Assembly: GCF_000175195.1 (NCBI RefSeq)
Contig: NZ_ACQL01000097.1
Location: 48,942-112,941, forward strand
Source of the DNA: Actinobacillus minor NM305
GTDB lineage: Bacteria > Pseudomonadota > Gammaproteobacteria > Enterobacterales > Pasteurellaceae
Reading direction: 5' to 3'
Length of the DNA: 64,000 nucleotides
Part shown: positions 18,619 to 28,654 of the stretch, piece by piece
Numbering within the stretch: position 1 is the stretch's first letter
How the letters are laid out: every line of letters begins with the position of its first letter
Notes under the pieces: model-generated
Databases searched by the model: none
Seen by the model: the letters and a program-made list of their open reading frames with translations, nothing else
What the model was told of the DNA's origin: nothing
Position numbers and translations under genes: made by a program

Positions 18619-20010
18619 ATGAAAAAAACGATTCTTGCGACACTTATTTTTATATCCGCAGCAAGCTATGCCAAGGTCGAAAACCCAACCGTTAATACAA
18701 GCGAAGCAAATTATAAAGCGAGTGTCTTGATCGATAATCTCAACAATCCGTGGGATATGGTATGGGGCGCAGATGGCAATATTTGGGTAACAGAACGCCA
18801 AGGTAAACACATCTCTATCGTTAATCCTGAAACAGGGATACATAAAGTGCTTTATACTTTAGAGAATGCTTTTGTTGCTCCCCCACATCAAGGCGTATTA
18901 GGTTTAGCGCTCCATCCTAATTTTATGAAAGGCAGCAATGAAGATTACGTCTATGCCTACTACACCTATTCGGTTAAAGGGGAAAAATCAGAATTTGGTC
19001 GTATTGTGCGTTTAACTTACGATCCGAAAACACAAACGTTAAGCAATGAAATTACCGTATTAGACAAATTACCTGCAAATGACGATCACACAGCTGGTCG
19101 CTTGATTTTCGATAAATCGGGCAAACTATTGCTTACCCTTGGCGACAGCGGTTACAACCAATTTGGTAACAGTTGTAAAGAAATCCGTTCACAGATGATC
19201 CCAAGTGCTGATGAATTGGCAAAACAAGATTTTGATAAATACCGTGGCAAAATGTTACGTATCAATTTAGACGGCTCAATCCCAACAGATAATCCTGAAA
19301 TCAAGGGAGTAAAAAGTCATGTTTTCGCTTATGGTTTACGTAATCCGCAAGGTATGGTTTATGCAGGCGATAAACTCTTTGGAATCGATCAAGGTCCAGG
19401 GACGGATGATGAAATCAACTTAATGGAAGCTGGTGGTAACTACGGCTGGCCACATATTGCGGGTTATCAAGATAATCAGGCGTACCGCTATGTAAACTAT
19501 TCAACGGTAGAAAATTGTGCCAATGCACCAATGTATGATGGAACCACCGTGCCAGAAGGCGTGAAAGTAGAAGCACAAAAAGAAACTGATACCAAATTGG
19601 ATAATTTTAAAGAACCAATGAAAACGTTTTATACCGTACCAAATAGCTATAACTTCCACGATCCAAAATGTAATGGGGAATATGTTTGCTGGCCAACTGT
19701 GGCAACAACCAGCATTGCCTACTACCCGAAAGACGGTAAAATCAAAGAATTCCAAAATTCATTGTTAGTTACCGGTGTGAAAACAGGTACGCTCTATCGC
19801 TTACCATTAGATGCAGATGCAAAACAAGTACAAGGCGAGGTAATCACCCATTTCCGTACCGACAATCGCTACCGTATGGTGCTTGTTAGCCCTGATACAA
19901 GCAAAATTTATGTCGCGACCGATAACGCTGGTTACATTATGGGTAAAAATAGCGTACCAACAAAAGAAATGGCAAACAGAGGCGCAATTTTAGTATTTGA
20001 AGCGAAGTAA
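18619..20010 (+). CDS. PQQ-dependent soluble sugar dehydrogenase family protein (GdhB-like)
   Basis: 463 residues with a signal peptide (cleavage after ...AASYA, about residue 18), so periplasmic. The six-bladed propeller motifs of the glucose/sorbosone dehydrogenase family are present: PWDMVWGADGNIWVTER, HQGVLGLALHPNF (catalytic His), LGDSGYNQFGN, AYGLRNPQGM and GPGTDDEINLMEAGGNYGWP. It likely oxidises an aldose using exogenous PQQ; no PQQ synthesis genes are visible. Single gene after the LysR gene, with its own terminator. Confidence 0.85.
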   Translation: MKKTILATLIFISAASYAKVENPTVNTSEANYKASVLIDNLNNPWDMVWGADGNIWVTERQGKHISIVNPETGIHKVLYTLENAFVAPPHQGVLGLALHPNFMKGSNEDYVYAYYTYSVKGEKSEFGRIVRLTYDPKTQTLSNEITVLDKLPANDDHTAGRLIFDKSGKLLLTLGDSGYNQFGNSCKEIRSQMIPSADELAKQDFDKYRGKMLRINLDGSIPTDNPEIKGVKSHVFAYGLRNPQGMVYAGDKLFGIDQGPGTDDEINLMEAGGNYGWPHIAGYQDNQAYRYVNYSTVENCANAPMYDGTTVPEGVKVEAQKETDTKLDNFKEPMKTFYTVPNSYNFHDPKCNGEYVCWPTVATTSIAYYPKDGKIKEFQNSLLVTGVKTGTLYRLPLDADAKQVQGEVITHFRTDNRYRMVLVSPDTSKIYVATDNAGYIMGKNSVPTKEMANRGAILVFEAK

Positions 20011-20029
20011 ATTCAGCTCTCACATTCTA

Positions 20030-20060
20030 TCAGGCGAAGTCATCTTCGCCTGATTTTTTT
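20030..20060 (+). terminator. Terminator after the sugar dehydrogenase gene
   Basis: TCAGGCGAAG (20030-20039) and CTTCGCCTGA (20044-20053) form a 10-bp stem with a 4-base loop followed by seven T. Confidence 0.9.
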
Positions 20061-20137
20061 GCAAGATTTTCGATTTTTTCAACCGCTTGGGCATTTGGAT
20101 GTACGTTTTTCATCTTTTTTCTATTGATATTTAATAC

Positions 20138-20539
20138 TTAGTGAGAGCGATTTCTTAAACTAATATAAACCAATGCTCCCCAGCCAATCATGAAGAAAAC
20201 GCCCCCTATCGGCGTACTCCAAACAAACCATGGCGCCCCAACCAAAGCAAGACTATAAAGGCTTCCACTAAACAATAAAATGCCTAACACCCAACTACCA
20301 CCAATGATATTAAATGCTTTTGCTCGACAAGCGGGCGGATTTTGTGATTGATTTGCAATTTGGAATAAACCTAATCCAAACAATGCTAAGGTATGGAACA
20401 TTTGATATTGCAAGCCTGTTGCAATCCAATCAATCGCTTTAGGCTCTAATGTTTTCTGTAATGCATGGGAAGCAAAAGCACCAAATGCAATACAAAAAAA
20501 TCCGCTGAATGCGGCAAAAGCTAAAAATTTGTTTTTCAT
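20138..20539 (-). CDS. DUF423 family inner-membrane protein (YgdD-like)
   Basis: 133 residues with about four hydrophobic helices. The N-terminal pattern FLAFAAFSGFFCIAFGAFASHAL, then TGLQYQMFHTLALFGLGL and TPIGGVFFMIGWGAL, are the DUF423 signature. Function unknown, widely conserved in proteobacteria. Monocistronic, convergent with the dehydrogenase gene. Confidence 0.9.
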   Translation of the reverse strand: MKNKFLAFAAFSGFFCIAFGAFASHALQKTLEPKAIDWIATGLQYQMFHTLALFGLGLFQIANQSQNPPACRAKAFNIIGGSWVLGILLFSGSLYSLALVGAPWFVWSTPIGGVFFMIGWGALVYISLRNRSH

Positions 20540-20649
20540 TTTTTCCTCCTGATAAAAAGCAATCGTTTAGCAAAAAACTTTTTGTTTTCTACCGCTTGTT
20601 AGCTATTGCTTTATTTTATGACCTATTTAGAATAGAGTAGATTTATCCA

Positions 20650-20765
20650 TAACAGACTCCGAGCTTGTTTTCCTAAGTCAAAATCAAAACGATATGGAAA
20701 CAATGCCAGAATTATATAACAAATAATTCCATGGTTCGCTGAGAAATTATCGGGCCACTCGTATT
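20650..20765 (+). ncRNA. Moco (molybdenum cofactor) riboswitch upstream of moaA
   Basis: The 5' untranslated region of moaA contains CTCCGAGC near its start, then GGAAACAATGCC, and GGTTCGCTGAGAAATTATCGGGC near its end. CCGA (20658-20661) can pair with TCGG (20750-20753) to close the element. These sequence blocks and the position just before moaA fit the Moco motif, which senses the cofactor and represses its synthesis. Recognised from memory of the motif, not by a covariance model. Confidence 0.7.
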
Positions 20766-20779
20766 TAGAAAGGTGTCAA

Positions 20780-21793
20780 ATGCAAATTCCAATTAAACAG
20801 ATTGGAAACAATTCTACTTTAGTAGATCGTTTCCAGCGTCAATACACTTATTTACGGTTGTCGATTACCGATGTCTGTAACTTTCGTTGCAACTATTGTT
20901 TGCCCGATGGGTATCGTCCGCCGTCGCATAAACAAACCTTTCTATCTGTCGATGAAATTCAACGTGTTGCTCAAGCTTTTGCCAATTTAGGCACGGAAAA
21001 AATCCGTATTACCGGTGGCGAGCCGACTTTACGCAAGGATTTTTTAGAAATCGCTCATCGCCTTTCACAAACGGCAGGTATTCGCCAAATTGCATTAACT
21101 ACCAACGGTTATCGAATGGAACGTGATGTTGAGTTGTGGCAACAAGCTGGAATTACCCATTTAAACGTGAGTGTTGATAGCTTAGACCCTCGCCAATTTC
21201 ATTTGATTACGGGGGAAAATAAACTCGCAACGGTGTTAAACGGTATCGATCGTGCTTTTGAGATTGGCTATAAAAAAGTCAAAGTTAATGCTGTGTTGAT
21301 GAAGCAATATACCGCTAAAGGTTTGGACGATTTCTTGCATTGGATTAAAGATCGCCCTATTCAGATGCGGTTTATTGAGTTAATGGAAACCGGCGAAATG
21401 GATCACTTTTTCCAGCAACAGCACCTTTCAGGGCAATCTATTTTAGAACGATTAACTCAAGAAGGTTGGCAATTGCAACCTAAAGCGATGTCTGATGGAC
21501 CGGCTAAAGTTCTCGCCCACCCTGATTATCAAGGGGAAATCGGTTTGATTATGCCTTATGAAAAGAATTTTTGTGCCAGCTGTAACCGTTTAAGAGTGTC
21601 GGCATTAGGCAAATTGCACCTTTGTTTGTTCGGCGAAGAAGGGATCGATATTCGGGATTTATTGCAATCGGACGAGCAACAATTTCAACTCGAAGCCAGA
21701 TTAAAATCCGCTCTGCAAGGCAAGCGTGAACACCATTATTTGCATATTGGCGATAGTGGCGTGAGAAATAATTTGGCATCGATTGGGGGATAG
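20780..21793 (+). CDS. moaA: GTP 3',8-cyclase MoaA
   Basis: 337 residues, radical SAM enzyme of the first step of molybdopterin synthesis. The SAM cluster motif is [15 protein letters not shown] (C-x3-C-x2-C near residues 34-41); the second, C-terminal cluster is [31 protein letters not shown] and the C-terminal Gly-Gly (ASIGG) are conserved. It starts moaACDE behind a Moco riboswitch. Confidence 0.97.
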   Translation: MQIPIKQIGNNSTLVDRFQRQYTYLRLSITDVCNFRCNYCLPDGYRPPSHKQTFLSVDEIQRVAQAFANLGTEKIRITGGEPTLRKDFLEIAHRLSQTAGIRQIALTTNGYRMERDVELWQQAGITHLNVSVDSLDPRQFHLITGENKLATVLNGIDRAFEIGYKKVKVNAVLMKQYTAKGLDDFLHWIKDRPIQMRFIELMETGEMDHFFQQQHLSGQSILERLTQEGWQLQPKAMSDGPAKVLAHPDYQGEIGLIMPYEKNFCASCNRLRVSALGKLHLCLFGEEGIDIRDLLQSDEQQFQLEARLKSALQGKREHHYLHIGDSGVRNNLASIGG

Positions 21794-21795
21794 AT

Positions 21796-21906
21796 ACCGT
21801 GGGCTACTCGCCCACGGTTAAGTATAAATCTGTCCCTACGGGACAGGAAAATGCCTTAAGCTCCGTAGGAGCTTATTTATGCATAACCTAGGGTGTTAGC
21901 CCTAGG
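21796..21906. repeat. Cluster of four short palindromes between moaA and moaC
   Basis: Four perfect hairpins in 111 bp: ACCGTGGGC/GCCCACGGT (21796-21818), CTGTCCC/GGGACAG (21830-21846), AAGCTCC/GGAGCTT (21858-21874) and CCTAGGG/CCCTAGG (21887-21906). Two have three-base loops of TAC or GTA. They resemble the hairpins at 33.2-33.4 kb in style but share no stem sequence. In a transcript they would give a string of stem-loops, possibly affecting stability between moaA and moaC. Confidence 0.6.
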
Positions 21907-21927
21907 GCTTAAGAAAAAGAGAAAATA

Positions 21928-22407
21928 ATGAACACCTTTACCCATATAAACCAAAACGGCGAAGCTAATATGGTTGATGTTTCCGCCAAGCAAGATACCG
22001 TGCGAGAAGCTCGTGCGGAAGCCTTTGTAACAATGACCCCTGAAACATTACAGATGATCATTTCAGGCAACCACCATAAAGGCGATGTTTTTGCCACGGC
22101 TCGCATTGCCGGCATTCAAGCAGCAAAAAGAACTTGGGAACTCATTCCCCTTTGCCACCCACTTCTGCTTTCTAAAGTAGAAGTGCAACTTGAAGCATTG
22201 CCTGAAAAAAATCAAGTACGGATTGAAGCCCTATGTAAGCTATCGGGCAAAACCGGCGTAGAAATGGAAGCCTTAACCGCAGCCAGTGTCGCTGCTTTGA
22301 CGATTTATGATATGTGCAAAGCAGTACAAAAAGATATGGTGATTGAACAAGTTCGATTGCTCAGTAAAAGCGGTGGGAAATCAGGCGATTTCGTTGCCAA
22401 ACCATAA
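21928..22407 (+). CDS. moaC: Cyclic pyranopterin monophosphate synthase MoaC
   Basis: 159 residues. The motifs [26 protein letters not shown]-type [14 protein letters not shown] and the C-terminal [24 protein letters not shown] are diagnostic for MoaC, which completes cPMP formation from the MoaA product. Second gene of moaACDE; no moaB is present between moaA and moaC. Confidence 0.97.
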   Translation: MNTFTHINQNGEANMVDVSAKQDTVREARAEAFVTMTPETLQMIISGNHHKGDVFATARIAGIQAAKRTWELIPLCHPLLLSKVEVQLEALPEKNQVRIEALCKLSGKTGVEMEALTAASVAALTIYDMCKAVQKDMVIEQVRLLSKSGGKSGDFVAKP

Positions 22408-22413
22408 CATTTT

Positions 22414-22480
22414 GTAGGAGCAAATCATATTTGCCCCGATAATTCAAAATATCACAAGGGCGAATGTAATTCGCCCCTAC
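22414..22480. repeat. REP-like doublet (GTAG...CTAC) between moaC and moaD
   Basis: Two stem-loops in opposite orientation: GTAG + GGAGCAAAT..ATTTGCCCC (22414-22436, one mismatch) and GGGCGAAT/ATTCGCCC + CTAC (22458-22480). The outward GTAG tetranucleotides and mirrored layout are those of a bacterial interspersed mosaic element. A near-identical architecture with a longer arm lies at 33041-33099. Confidence 0.65.
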
Positions 22481-22505
22481 AAATTATTGATAAGATTAGT
22501 TAAAA

Positions 22506-22751
22506 ATGATTAAAGTACTCTTTTTCGCCCAAACCCGTGAATTAGTGGGCGTAGATAGCTTAGAGGTTGAAGTAACCTTTGCCACAGCTGAACAGCTTCG
22601 CCAACATTTAGCCGAGCGTAGCGACAAATGGGCATTAGCATTACAAGCAGGGAAATTGTTAGTCGCCATTAATCAAACCATTTCCCCTTTGTCTGCTGAA
22701 ATTAAAGACGGCGATGAAGTGGCTTTCTTTCCACCTGTAACTGGGGGCTAA
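22506..22751 (+). CDS. moaD: Molybdopterin synthase small subunit MoaD
   Basis: 81 residues, ubiquitin-like sulfur carrier. N-terminal IKVLFFAQTRELVG and the obligatory C-terminal Gly-Gly in VAFFPPVTGG, which is adenylated and thiocarboxylated. The stop is directly followed by the moaE ATG. With MoaE it converts cPMP to molybdopterin. Confidence 0.96.
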   Translation: MIKVLFFAQTRELVGVDSLEVEVTFATAEQLRQHLAERSDKWALALQAGKLLVAINQTISPLSAEIKDGDEVAFFPPVTGG

Positions 22752-23204
22752 ATGGAACAAACACTTATTCAAGTTCAACAAGATCCCTTCGATCAAAATG
22801 CGATCTATAAATGGTTGAGTGAACAACATTCCGTTGGTGCGACCACCCTTTTTGTCGGCAAAGTGCGTGAAATGAATTTGGGCGATAGCGTGTCAGGTTT
22901 ATACTTGGAACACTACCCTGCAATGACCGAAAAAGCCTTGCGAGAAATTGTTGATGAAGCAAGAAGCCGTTGGGAACTGCAACGCGTTGCGGTTATTCAC
23001 CGTATCGGACAGCTTTATACGGGCGATGAAATCGTCTTAGTCGGCGTCAGTTCCGCTCATCGTGGCAACGCCTATCACGCCAATGAATTTATTATGGACT
23101 ATCTGAAAACCAAAGCCCCATTCTGGAAACGTGAAACCACCGACCACGGCGACCGTTGGATTAAAGGAAGAGAAAGCGACCAAGAGGCCGCTAATAAATG
23201 GTAA
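22752..23204 (+). CDS. moaE: Molybdopterin synthase catalytic subunit MoaE
   Basis: 150 residues. Family blocks: GATTLFVGKVREMN, LYLEHYPAMTEKALREI, HRIGQLYTGDEIVLVGVSSAHR and YLKTKAPFWKRET with the catalytic Lys. It starts on the base after the moaD stop. Last gene of moaACDE, ending 4 bp before the convergent rnm. Confidence 0.97.
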   Translation: MEQTLIQVQQDPFDQNAIYKWLSEQHSVGATTLFVGKVREMNLGDSVSGLYLEHYPAMTEKALREIVDEARSRWELQRVAVIHRIGQLYTGDEIVLVGVSSAHRGNAYHANEFIMDYLKTKAPFWKRETTDHGDRWIKGRESDQEAANKW

Positions 23205-23208
23205 ATAT

Positions 23209-24033
23209 TTAACGAAAACAAGACCAAATCGGCTTACACGTTTGAGGTAATTCCAAACCTTTGCCTAATTCGATCCAACCTGTTGGGTAATGGAAATCTG
23301 AACCTGCTGAAGCATATAAATCAAATTCTGTTGCCCAACGTACAATTTGTTGTCGTTGGTCTGGTGTTTGCCCACAGCCTGCCACTTCAATACCATCGCC
23401 CCCTGCTTCTTTAAAGGCTACAATCAAACGGCGAAGCCAACGCCCCGTCATTTTATAGCGTAATGGATGCGCAATGGAAATCACACCACCGGCAAGATGT
23501 ACGGTATCAATGGCTGTTTCTAAATCACACCACGTCGGTTTCACATAAGCTGGTTTTCCACCGCTTAAATACTTCTTAAAGGCGTGTTCGACATTCCGCA
23601 CATAGCCATTATCAACAAGAAAACGCCCATAATGGGCACGTGTAACTTCTCCACTGGCTAAAGCTTTTGCGCCTTCATAAGCGTCAGGAATACCTAATTT
23701 TGCAAGTTTCTCGCCAATTTCGACCGCTCGTTGCTCTCGATAGAATGCCTGTTTTTTTAAAAGCTTTAAGAGTTGAGGATTTTGCTCATCAACATTTAAA
23801 GCAGCTAAATGAATGTTTTTATCTTGCCAAACAATTGAAATTTCAACCCCAGAGATCAATCGGATTGATTGGTTTTCTGCTGCTTTTTTAGCTTCCGCAA
23901 TCCCAGCAACCGTATCGTGATCGGTAATAGCCAACATTTCAACGCCTTGCTCTACGGCTCTTAACACTAATTCTGTCGGGCTCAGTAAACCATCGGAAGC
24001 CGTTGTATGTGTGTGTAAATCATACTTCATCAA
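23209..24033 (-). CDS. rnm: PHP-domain 5'-3' exoribonuclease (RNase AM, YciV/TrpH)
   Basis: 274 residues. PHP metal motifs: YDLHTHTTASDG (His-x-His), MLAITDHDTVAGI, and HPLRYK and SDFHYP for the later ligands. E. coli YciV/RNase AM trims 5' ends of rRNAs and degrades short RNAs. Its start overlaps the end of the upstream UDG-like gene by 14 bp, so the two are coupled. Confidence 0.9.
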   Translation of the reverse strand: MMKYDLHTHTTASDGLLSPTELVLRAVEQGVEMLAITDHDTVAGIAEAKKAAENQSIRLISGVEISIVWQDKNIHLAALNVDEQNPQLLKLLKKQAFYREQRAVEIGEKLAKLGIPDAYEGAKALASGEVTRAHYGRFLVDNGYVRNVEHAFKKYLSGGKPAYVKPTWCDLETAIDTVHLAGGVISIAHPLRYKMTGRWLRRLIVAFKEAGGDGIEVAGCGQTPDQRQQIVRWATEFDLYASAGSDFHYPTGWIELGKGLELPQTCKPIWSCFR

Positions 24034-24628
24034 TTAACCCTGCCTGTTTGAAAAATTGACGATATGCCTCTACCTTCTTCTCAAATTTAAGCGGATAGGC
24101 TCGAGAAGTAGAAGGCAAACGATAAAGATAAAGTGATCGGTCAGTCGAATAAAAATAAGGCACACATTCATTAGTTTTAGGCGCTTTAACCTTTTCTGCT
24201 AATAAACCTAACAATGTTTCTGTCGCTAAACCGCCCGTAGTAAACAACCATTGTAATTTAGGCAACTTAACTAACAACTCGTCCATATCAATCGGATCAA
24301 CAATTTTTAGATCTTTATCTGCCGCATTCCCTTTTAAGCGAATAGCCGTTTTTGCTGAAGAACAAAGCGCAATACCCTTTTCGTGTAAAAACGCCTCGAT
24401 CTTAATCGGATCAAAACGCTTTTCATCTCCTACTCGGAAATAATCACTCTCGCCATAAAATATCTGCCCCATAATCCGCCACATATCGTTTTGGAAATTA
24501 GGGTAATGAAATTGCATACAGCGTTTTTCGTTGGTAGGTGGAAAAGTGCCGATCATCGCCACCGTTGCATTCGGCGGTAAAATCGGCGCAAAAGGATGAT
24601 GTTCGATAGGTTGAATGACTTGGCTCAT
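24020..24628 (-). CDS. Uracil-DNA glycosylase superfamily protein
   Basis: 202 residues. The early block MIGTFPPTNEKRCMQFHYPNF resembles the active-site loop of the UDG/MUG superfamily, and LPSTSRAYPLKFEKK near the C terminus corresponds to the later motif (Ser-rich loop). Substrate and role are not established for this branch. It begins just after the terminator that closes hsdR and is coupled to rnm. Confidence 0.75.
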   Translation of the reverse strand: MSQVIQPIEHHPFAPILPPNATVAMIGTFPPTNEKRCMQFHYPNFQNDMWRIMGQIFYGESDYFRVGDEKRFDPIKIEAFLHEKGIALCSSAKTAIRLKGNAADKDLKIVDPIDMDELLVKLPKLQWLFTTGGLATETLLGLLAEKVKAPKTNECVPYFYSTDRSLYLYRLPSTSRAYPLKFEKKVEAYRQFFKQAGLIDEV

Positions 24629-24637
24629 AAAATAAAA

Positions 24638-24657
24638 GGGCTATCTAAAAATAGCCC
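24638..24657 (-). terminator. Terminator after hsdR
   Basis: GGGCTAT (24638-24644) and ATAGCCC (24651-24657); on the minus strand the stem is followed by TTTTATTTT and then the ATG of the UDG-like gene. It separates the restriction locus from rnm. Confidence 0.8.
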
Positions 24658-24696
24658 AATCCTAACGGGGAACCGTTGTTTTGTCTAGTAAAATCC

Positions 24697-27600
24697 TTAA
24701 CTCGTCAATTCATCCGCAATCACTTCCGCTTGTTCCAACACAAATTGGATTGCCTCATCGCATTTATCCGGTGGATATTTGAATAATCTCAACGTTACAC
24801 GCACCAAGTTTCGCATTTTGGCACGCACTGCTTCTTTGTATTGCCAGTCGATAGTAGCGGATTTACGCAGTTTATCGGTAATCGCTTTTGCCAAGTTTTT
24901 CAAGGCATCATCGCCCAATTCTCGCACCGCACTTTCATTGCGGGCAAGGGCATCGTAAAAGGCAATTTCTGCCGGCGATAAACCCAATTTCTCCCCACGT
25001 TGCAAGCGTTCGGTAAATTCCTTGCTCATATTCAGCAACTCTTCCAACACTTGCATAATGGTGAGATTTTGGTTGTGGTATTGGTTTAACGCTTCTTTCA
25101 AACGCTCGGCAAAATCTTTTTGCACCGCCAAATTGCCTGTTCCTTTTTCATTGATTTGGCTACGCAAATAACGCTCCACCGCCAACAGCCAAAGCTCTTT
25201 GGTTTGACTGTTTTTGATTTTCTCTAAAAACTCTTCCGACAAAATATTGATATTCGGCTGTTCACGGTTGAGCAAATCAAACAGGTTAATCGCACCGCTT
25301 GCGTCCACCGCTTTATTCAATAATGCCACCAACTGCAACTGGCGTTCTTCGTTTGAAGCGGTGGAATTTGGCTCACGTTTTGCCAAAATCGCTCGCACCG
25401 CATCATAAAAGGCAAGCTCTTTTTGATATTGCTGAACATCGCCGTCTGCACCACATAAGCTAAACCCTTTTTTCGCCAAACGAACCGCTTTTAAAAACGC
25501 ATTGCGTCTTGGGGTTTTCTCCGTTTTATCCGCAACCATTTGATGATCTAAGGCTAAAATATGGTTCGCCGCCAACATCACTTGCTGGAACAACGCCAGT
25601 TCATCTTCGATTTTCAAGGCATCACGCAGCTTAAACGGCTGATCGTTCACAGGTGTAGCAAACTGCCCACGCACAACATCAATATATTCCAACATCTTTG
25701 CCTTAATTTCGGCGATATTGTGGGTCATCTGCCCTTTGCCGTGCGAGCGAGTATATTGTTCTGTCGCTTCCCGAAGTTCGCTGGTTAGCCCCACATAATC
25801 CACAATCAAACCGCCATTATCACGGCTTTTGTTGCGGAACACACGGTTTACCCGTGCAATCGCCTGCATTAAATTATGCCCTTTCATCGGCTTATCAATG
25901 TACATCGTATTGCAACAAGGGGCATCAAAACCCGTTAGCCACATATCACGCACAATCACAATTTTCAGCGGATCGTCAGGATCTTTAAAACGGCGTTCCA
26001 ACAGCTTTTTATCTTGCGAAGAATAGATATGTTTTTGAATTTCCGCAGGATCGCTCGCCGAGCCCGTCATCACAATTTTAATCGCCCCTTCATTCACATC
26101 ATCGCTATGCCACTCTGGACGAAGTGCGGTGATTTTTTCATACAATTTCACACAAATCTGACGGCTCATCGCCACCACCATTGCCTTGCCATCAATTAAA
26201 GCGGTGCGTTGTTCAAAATGTTTCACAAAATCTTCGGCTAAACGGCTCAAACGCCCCTCTGTTCCCATTAATTTTTCACGCAAACGGAAGTTGTAGCTAC
26301 TTTCATCATCTTCATCAATTAACGTTTGGGCTTCTTGCACCACATTATCAAACTCGGCACTCTGTGCAATCGGAATTTGCCGTGCTTCATAAATAATCGG
26401 CACTGTCGCCCCATCTTCCACCGCATCGGTAATATCGTAAATTGACACATATTTACCGAATACTTCCTGCGTATCTTTATCTTCAAGACTAATCGGCGTG
26501 CCGGTAAAGCCAATAAAAGAGGCATTTGGCAAAGCATCACGCAAATGTTTTGCATAGCCGACACGATATGTTCCTGTGCGATTTAGCTCGTTGAGTTTCA
26601 CACTTTGGCTAAAACCATATTGCGAACGGTGAGCCTCATCGCTGATCACAATAATATTGTGTCGTTCGTTTAACACAGGGTGAGCCTGCTCGCCCTCTTG
26701 CAAACCGAATTTCTGAATAGTGGTAAAAATCACACCGCCTGTTTCACGCTTGGCAAGTTCTTCACGCAACGCCTCCCTGCCGTCTGCCTGCACAGGTTGC
26801 TGACGAATTAACGCCTGACCGCCTGAAAAGGTGGCATAAAGCTGACCGTCCAAATCATTGCGGTCGGTAACGACCACAATAGTCGGGTTGCGTAATTCCG
26901 CTTGCGACAACAATTTGCCCGCATAAAACAACATCGACAACGACTTGCCCGAACCTTGTGTATGCCACATCACCCCGATTTTGCCATTGCCCTGCTCGCT
27001 CGCCGCCCACAGCGTACAATCCACCGCTTCATTTACGCCGTAGAATTGATGATAAGCGGCAATTTTCTTCACCAAACGACCGCTTAAGGTTTGCTCAAAC
27101 ACAATAAAATTTTGGATATAATCCAACAAACTCGCAGGGTTAAGCAAACCACGCACCAAGCCTTCCAACTCGTGTTCAAAGGAAATACGTTGCTTGTTCT
27201 TCTCGTCCACCACACGCCAAGGGGTAAACCGCTCCAAATCTGCCGTGAGCGAACCGACCTTCGCCAAAATACCATCGCTGATCACAAGGGCTTGGTTATA
27301 CACAAACAGATCGCCGATTTCCTGCTTATACGTCTGCAACTGATTAAACGCCTGTGGCAAATCCGCATTCTCTTTCAAGGGATTTTTCAGCTCCAACACC
27401 ACCACAGGCAAGCCATTGATATAACAAATCACATCAGGACGGCGATTGCCCTTCCGCCCCAAAATCGTCAGCTGGTTCACCACATCAAAACGGTTCAGGC
27501 TTGGCTGTTGAAAATCAATCAAACGGGCAAATTCCACCTTTTGCTCATCATTTTCCCGATACTCCACCCGAACGCCCTCACGCAAGTAGCGATAGGCTTG

Positions 27601-27858
27601 CTGATTGCGTTCTGTTAAATCTGTAATATCCGTTTTGCACACCAACGCCACCACTTCGTCCACCGTGGCAGACGGCAACTGCGGATTTAACCGCTCCACA
27701 GCCTCACGCAACACCGAACGAAACACCACCTCGTCCGTCCGCAACCGCCAAGGATTTTCCCCATCAGCATTAATGGTCGAACCGTGCGTATAATCCCAAC
27801 CCAATTCCTGCAAATGTTGCAAACAGGCTTGTTCAATGGTGTTTTCGTTAATGAGCAT
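24697..27858 (-). CDS. hsdR: Type I restriction enzyme, restriction/translocase subunit HsdR
   Basis: 1053 residues, full length. N-terminal PD-(D/E)xK nuclease with [20 protein letters not shown] (Asp...Glu-x-Lys) near residue 140-160. SF2 helicase motor: Walker [16 protein letters not shown] box ISDEAHRSQ, motif III FTGTP, motif [11 protein letters not shown]-terminal helical HsdM-interaction part. It translocates and cuts unmodified DNA with HsdM and HsdS. It is separated from hsdMS by the HEPN-like gene and a RAYT/REP insertion, so it may need its own promoter in the repeat-rich gap at 27859-28116. Confidence 0.96.
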   Translation of the reverse strand: MLINENTIEQACLQHLQELGWDYTHGSTINADGENPWRLRTDEVVFRSVLREAVERLNPQLPSATVDEVVALVCKTDITDLTERNQQAYRYLREGVRVEYRENDEQKVEFARLIDFQQPSLNRFDVVNQLTILGRKGNRRPDVICYINGLPVVVLELKNPLKENADLPQAFNQLQTYKQEIGDLFVYNQALVISDGILAKVGSLTADLERFTPWRVVDEKNKQRISFEHELEGLVRGLLNPASLLDYIQNFIVFEQTLSGRLVKKIAAYHQFYGVNEAVDCTLWAASEQGNGKIGVMWHTQGSGKSLSMLFYAGKLLSQAELRNPTIVVVTDRNDLDGQLYATFSGGQALIRQQPVQADGREALREELAKRETGGVIFTTIQKFGLQEGEQAHPVLNERHNIIVISDEAHRSQYGFSQSVKLNELNRTGTYRVGYAKHLRDALPNASFIGFTGTPISLEDKDTQEVFGKYVSIYDITDAVEDGATVPIIYEARQIPIAQSAEFDNVVQEAQTLIDEDDESSYNFRLREKLMGTEGRLSRLAEDFVKHFEQRTALIDGKAMVVAMSRQICVKLYEKITALRPEWHSDDVNEGAIKIVMTGSASDPAEIQKHIYSSQDKKLLERRFKDPDDPLKIVIVRDMWLTGFDAPCCNTMYIDKPMKGHNLMQAIARVNRVFRNKSRDNGGLIVDYVGLTSELREATEQYTRSHGKGQMTHNIAEIKAKMLEYIDVVRGQFATPVNDQPFKLRDALKIEDELALFQQVMLAANHILALDHQMVADKTEKTPRRNAFLKAVRLAKKGFSLCGADGDVQQYQKELAFYDAVRAILAKREPNSTASNEERQLQLVALLNKAVDASGAINLFDLLNREQPNINILSEEFLEKIKNSQTKELWLLAVERYLRSQINEKGTGNLAVQKDFAERLKEALNQYHNQNLTIMQVLEELLNMSKEFTERLQRGEKLGLSPAEIAFYDALARNESAVRELGDDALKNLAKAITDKLRKSATIDWQYKEAVRAKMRNLVRVTLRLFKYPPDKCDEAIQFVLEQAEVIADELTS

Positions 27859-27982
27859 TGTTTTTTTCCTTTTTCATTTTATTTTTTCGACACAGATCGA
27901 AAAAATGATTTTTGATGGTTGATGGAATGTGTTTGGTTCCATCAAAATTTGTTCCAATTTTCGTTGAATTAAATTCGTTGGC

Positions 27983-28100
27983 GGACACACGCAGTGTGTC
28001 CCTACCAAATTAAAATCCCAATAAAATCAACCCCGTAGGGACACACTGCGTGTGTCCGTTACATTACAAATTAACCCATAGGGACACACTGAGTGTGTCC
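27983..28100. repeat. Three REP palindromes left of the RAYT gene
   Basis: The core GGACACAC-TGC-GTGTGTCC occurs three times: inverted at 27983-28005 (ending CTAC), direct at 28035-28057 (starting GTAG), and direct with ATAG and a TGA loop at 28078-28100. The last ends 16 bp before the RAYT ATG. GTAG 5' of a palindrome is the hallmark that RAYT proteins recognise. Confidence 0.85.
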
Positions 28101-28116
28101 GTTTTAGGAGATACTG

Positions 28117-28611
28117 ATGAATTATCCAAATCGCAAATCTGTCCGTGTAAAATGGGATACCTATCAAAATGGCTGTTATTTTGTAACAGTTTGTACCCAA
28201 AATAAAATTCATTATTTTGGCGAAATTCAAAATCAAACAATACAATTAACAACATTAGGTAAACAATTACAAAATATCATTCAAGACACAATAAATTTAA
28301 GACAAAATCAATTTATCGAAATACCTATTTTTACCGTAATGCCAAACCATTTTCATTTAATCATCACCATAAACAGTGATACAGACAAACATCAACATTA
28401 TTTCGGTAACGGACAAAGCAACAATTTATCCGCCATTATTCGCGGAATAAAATCATCATTAACCAGTTTTGCCATTAAAAATCAAATTCCATTTAAATGG
28501 CAACCCCGTTTCCACGAACACATTATTCGTTCCGAAAAAGCATTCAATTTTATTTATGATTATATTCAGAACAATGTTATACAATGGGAACAAGATTGTT
28601 TTTACGGATAA
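28117..28611 (+). CDS. REP-associated tyrosine transposase (RAYT, TnpA_REP / Y1 family)
   Basis: 164 residues. The HUH nuclease motif is VMPNHFHLIITI around residues 73-84. The N-terminal YQNGCYFVTVCTQNK and the C-terminal FHEHIIRSEKAFNFIYDYIQNNVIQWEQD contain the conserved RAYT blocks, including the Tyr in the YDYIQNN helix. Shine-Dalgarno TAGGAG lies before the ATG. RAYTs bind and cleave REP palindromes. Seven such palindromes flank this gene. It lies opposite to the hsd genes, between hsdR and the HEPN-like gene. Confidence 0.9.
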   Translation: MNYPNRKSVRVKWDTYQNGCYFVTVCTQNKIHYFGEIQNQTIQLTTLGKQLQNIIQDTINLRQNQFIEIPIFTVMPNHFHLIITINSDTDKHQHYFGNGQSNNLSAIIRGIKSSLTSFAIKNQIPFKWQPRFHEHIIRSEKAFNFIYDYIQNNVIQWEQDCFYG

Positions 28612-28654
28612 ATATTTTTTGAACATACAAAATTTAATTAAATCCAATCAACCC

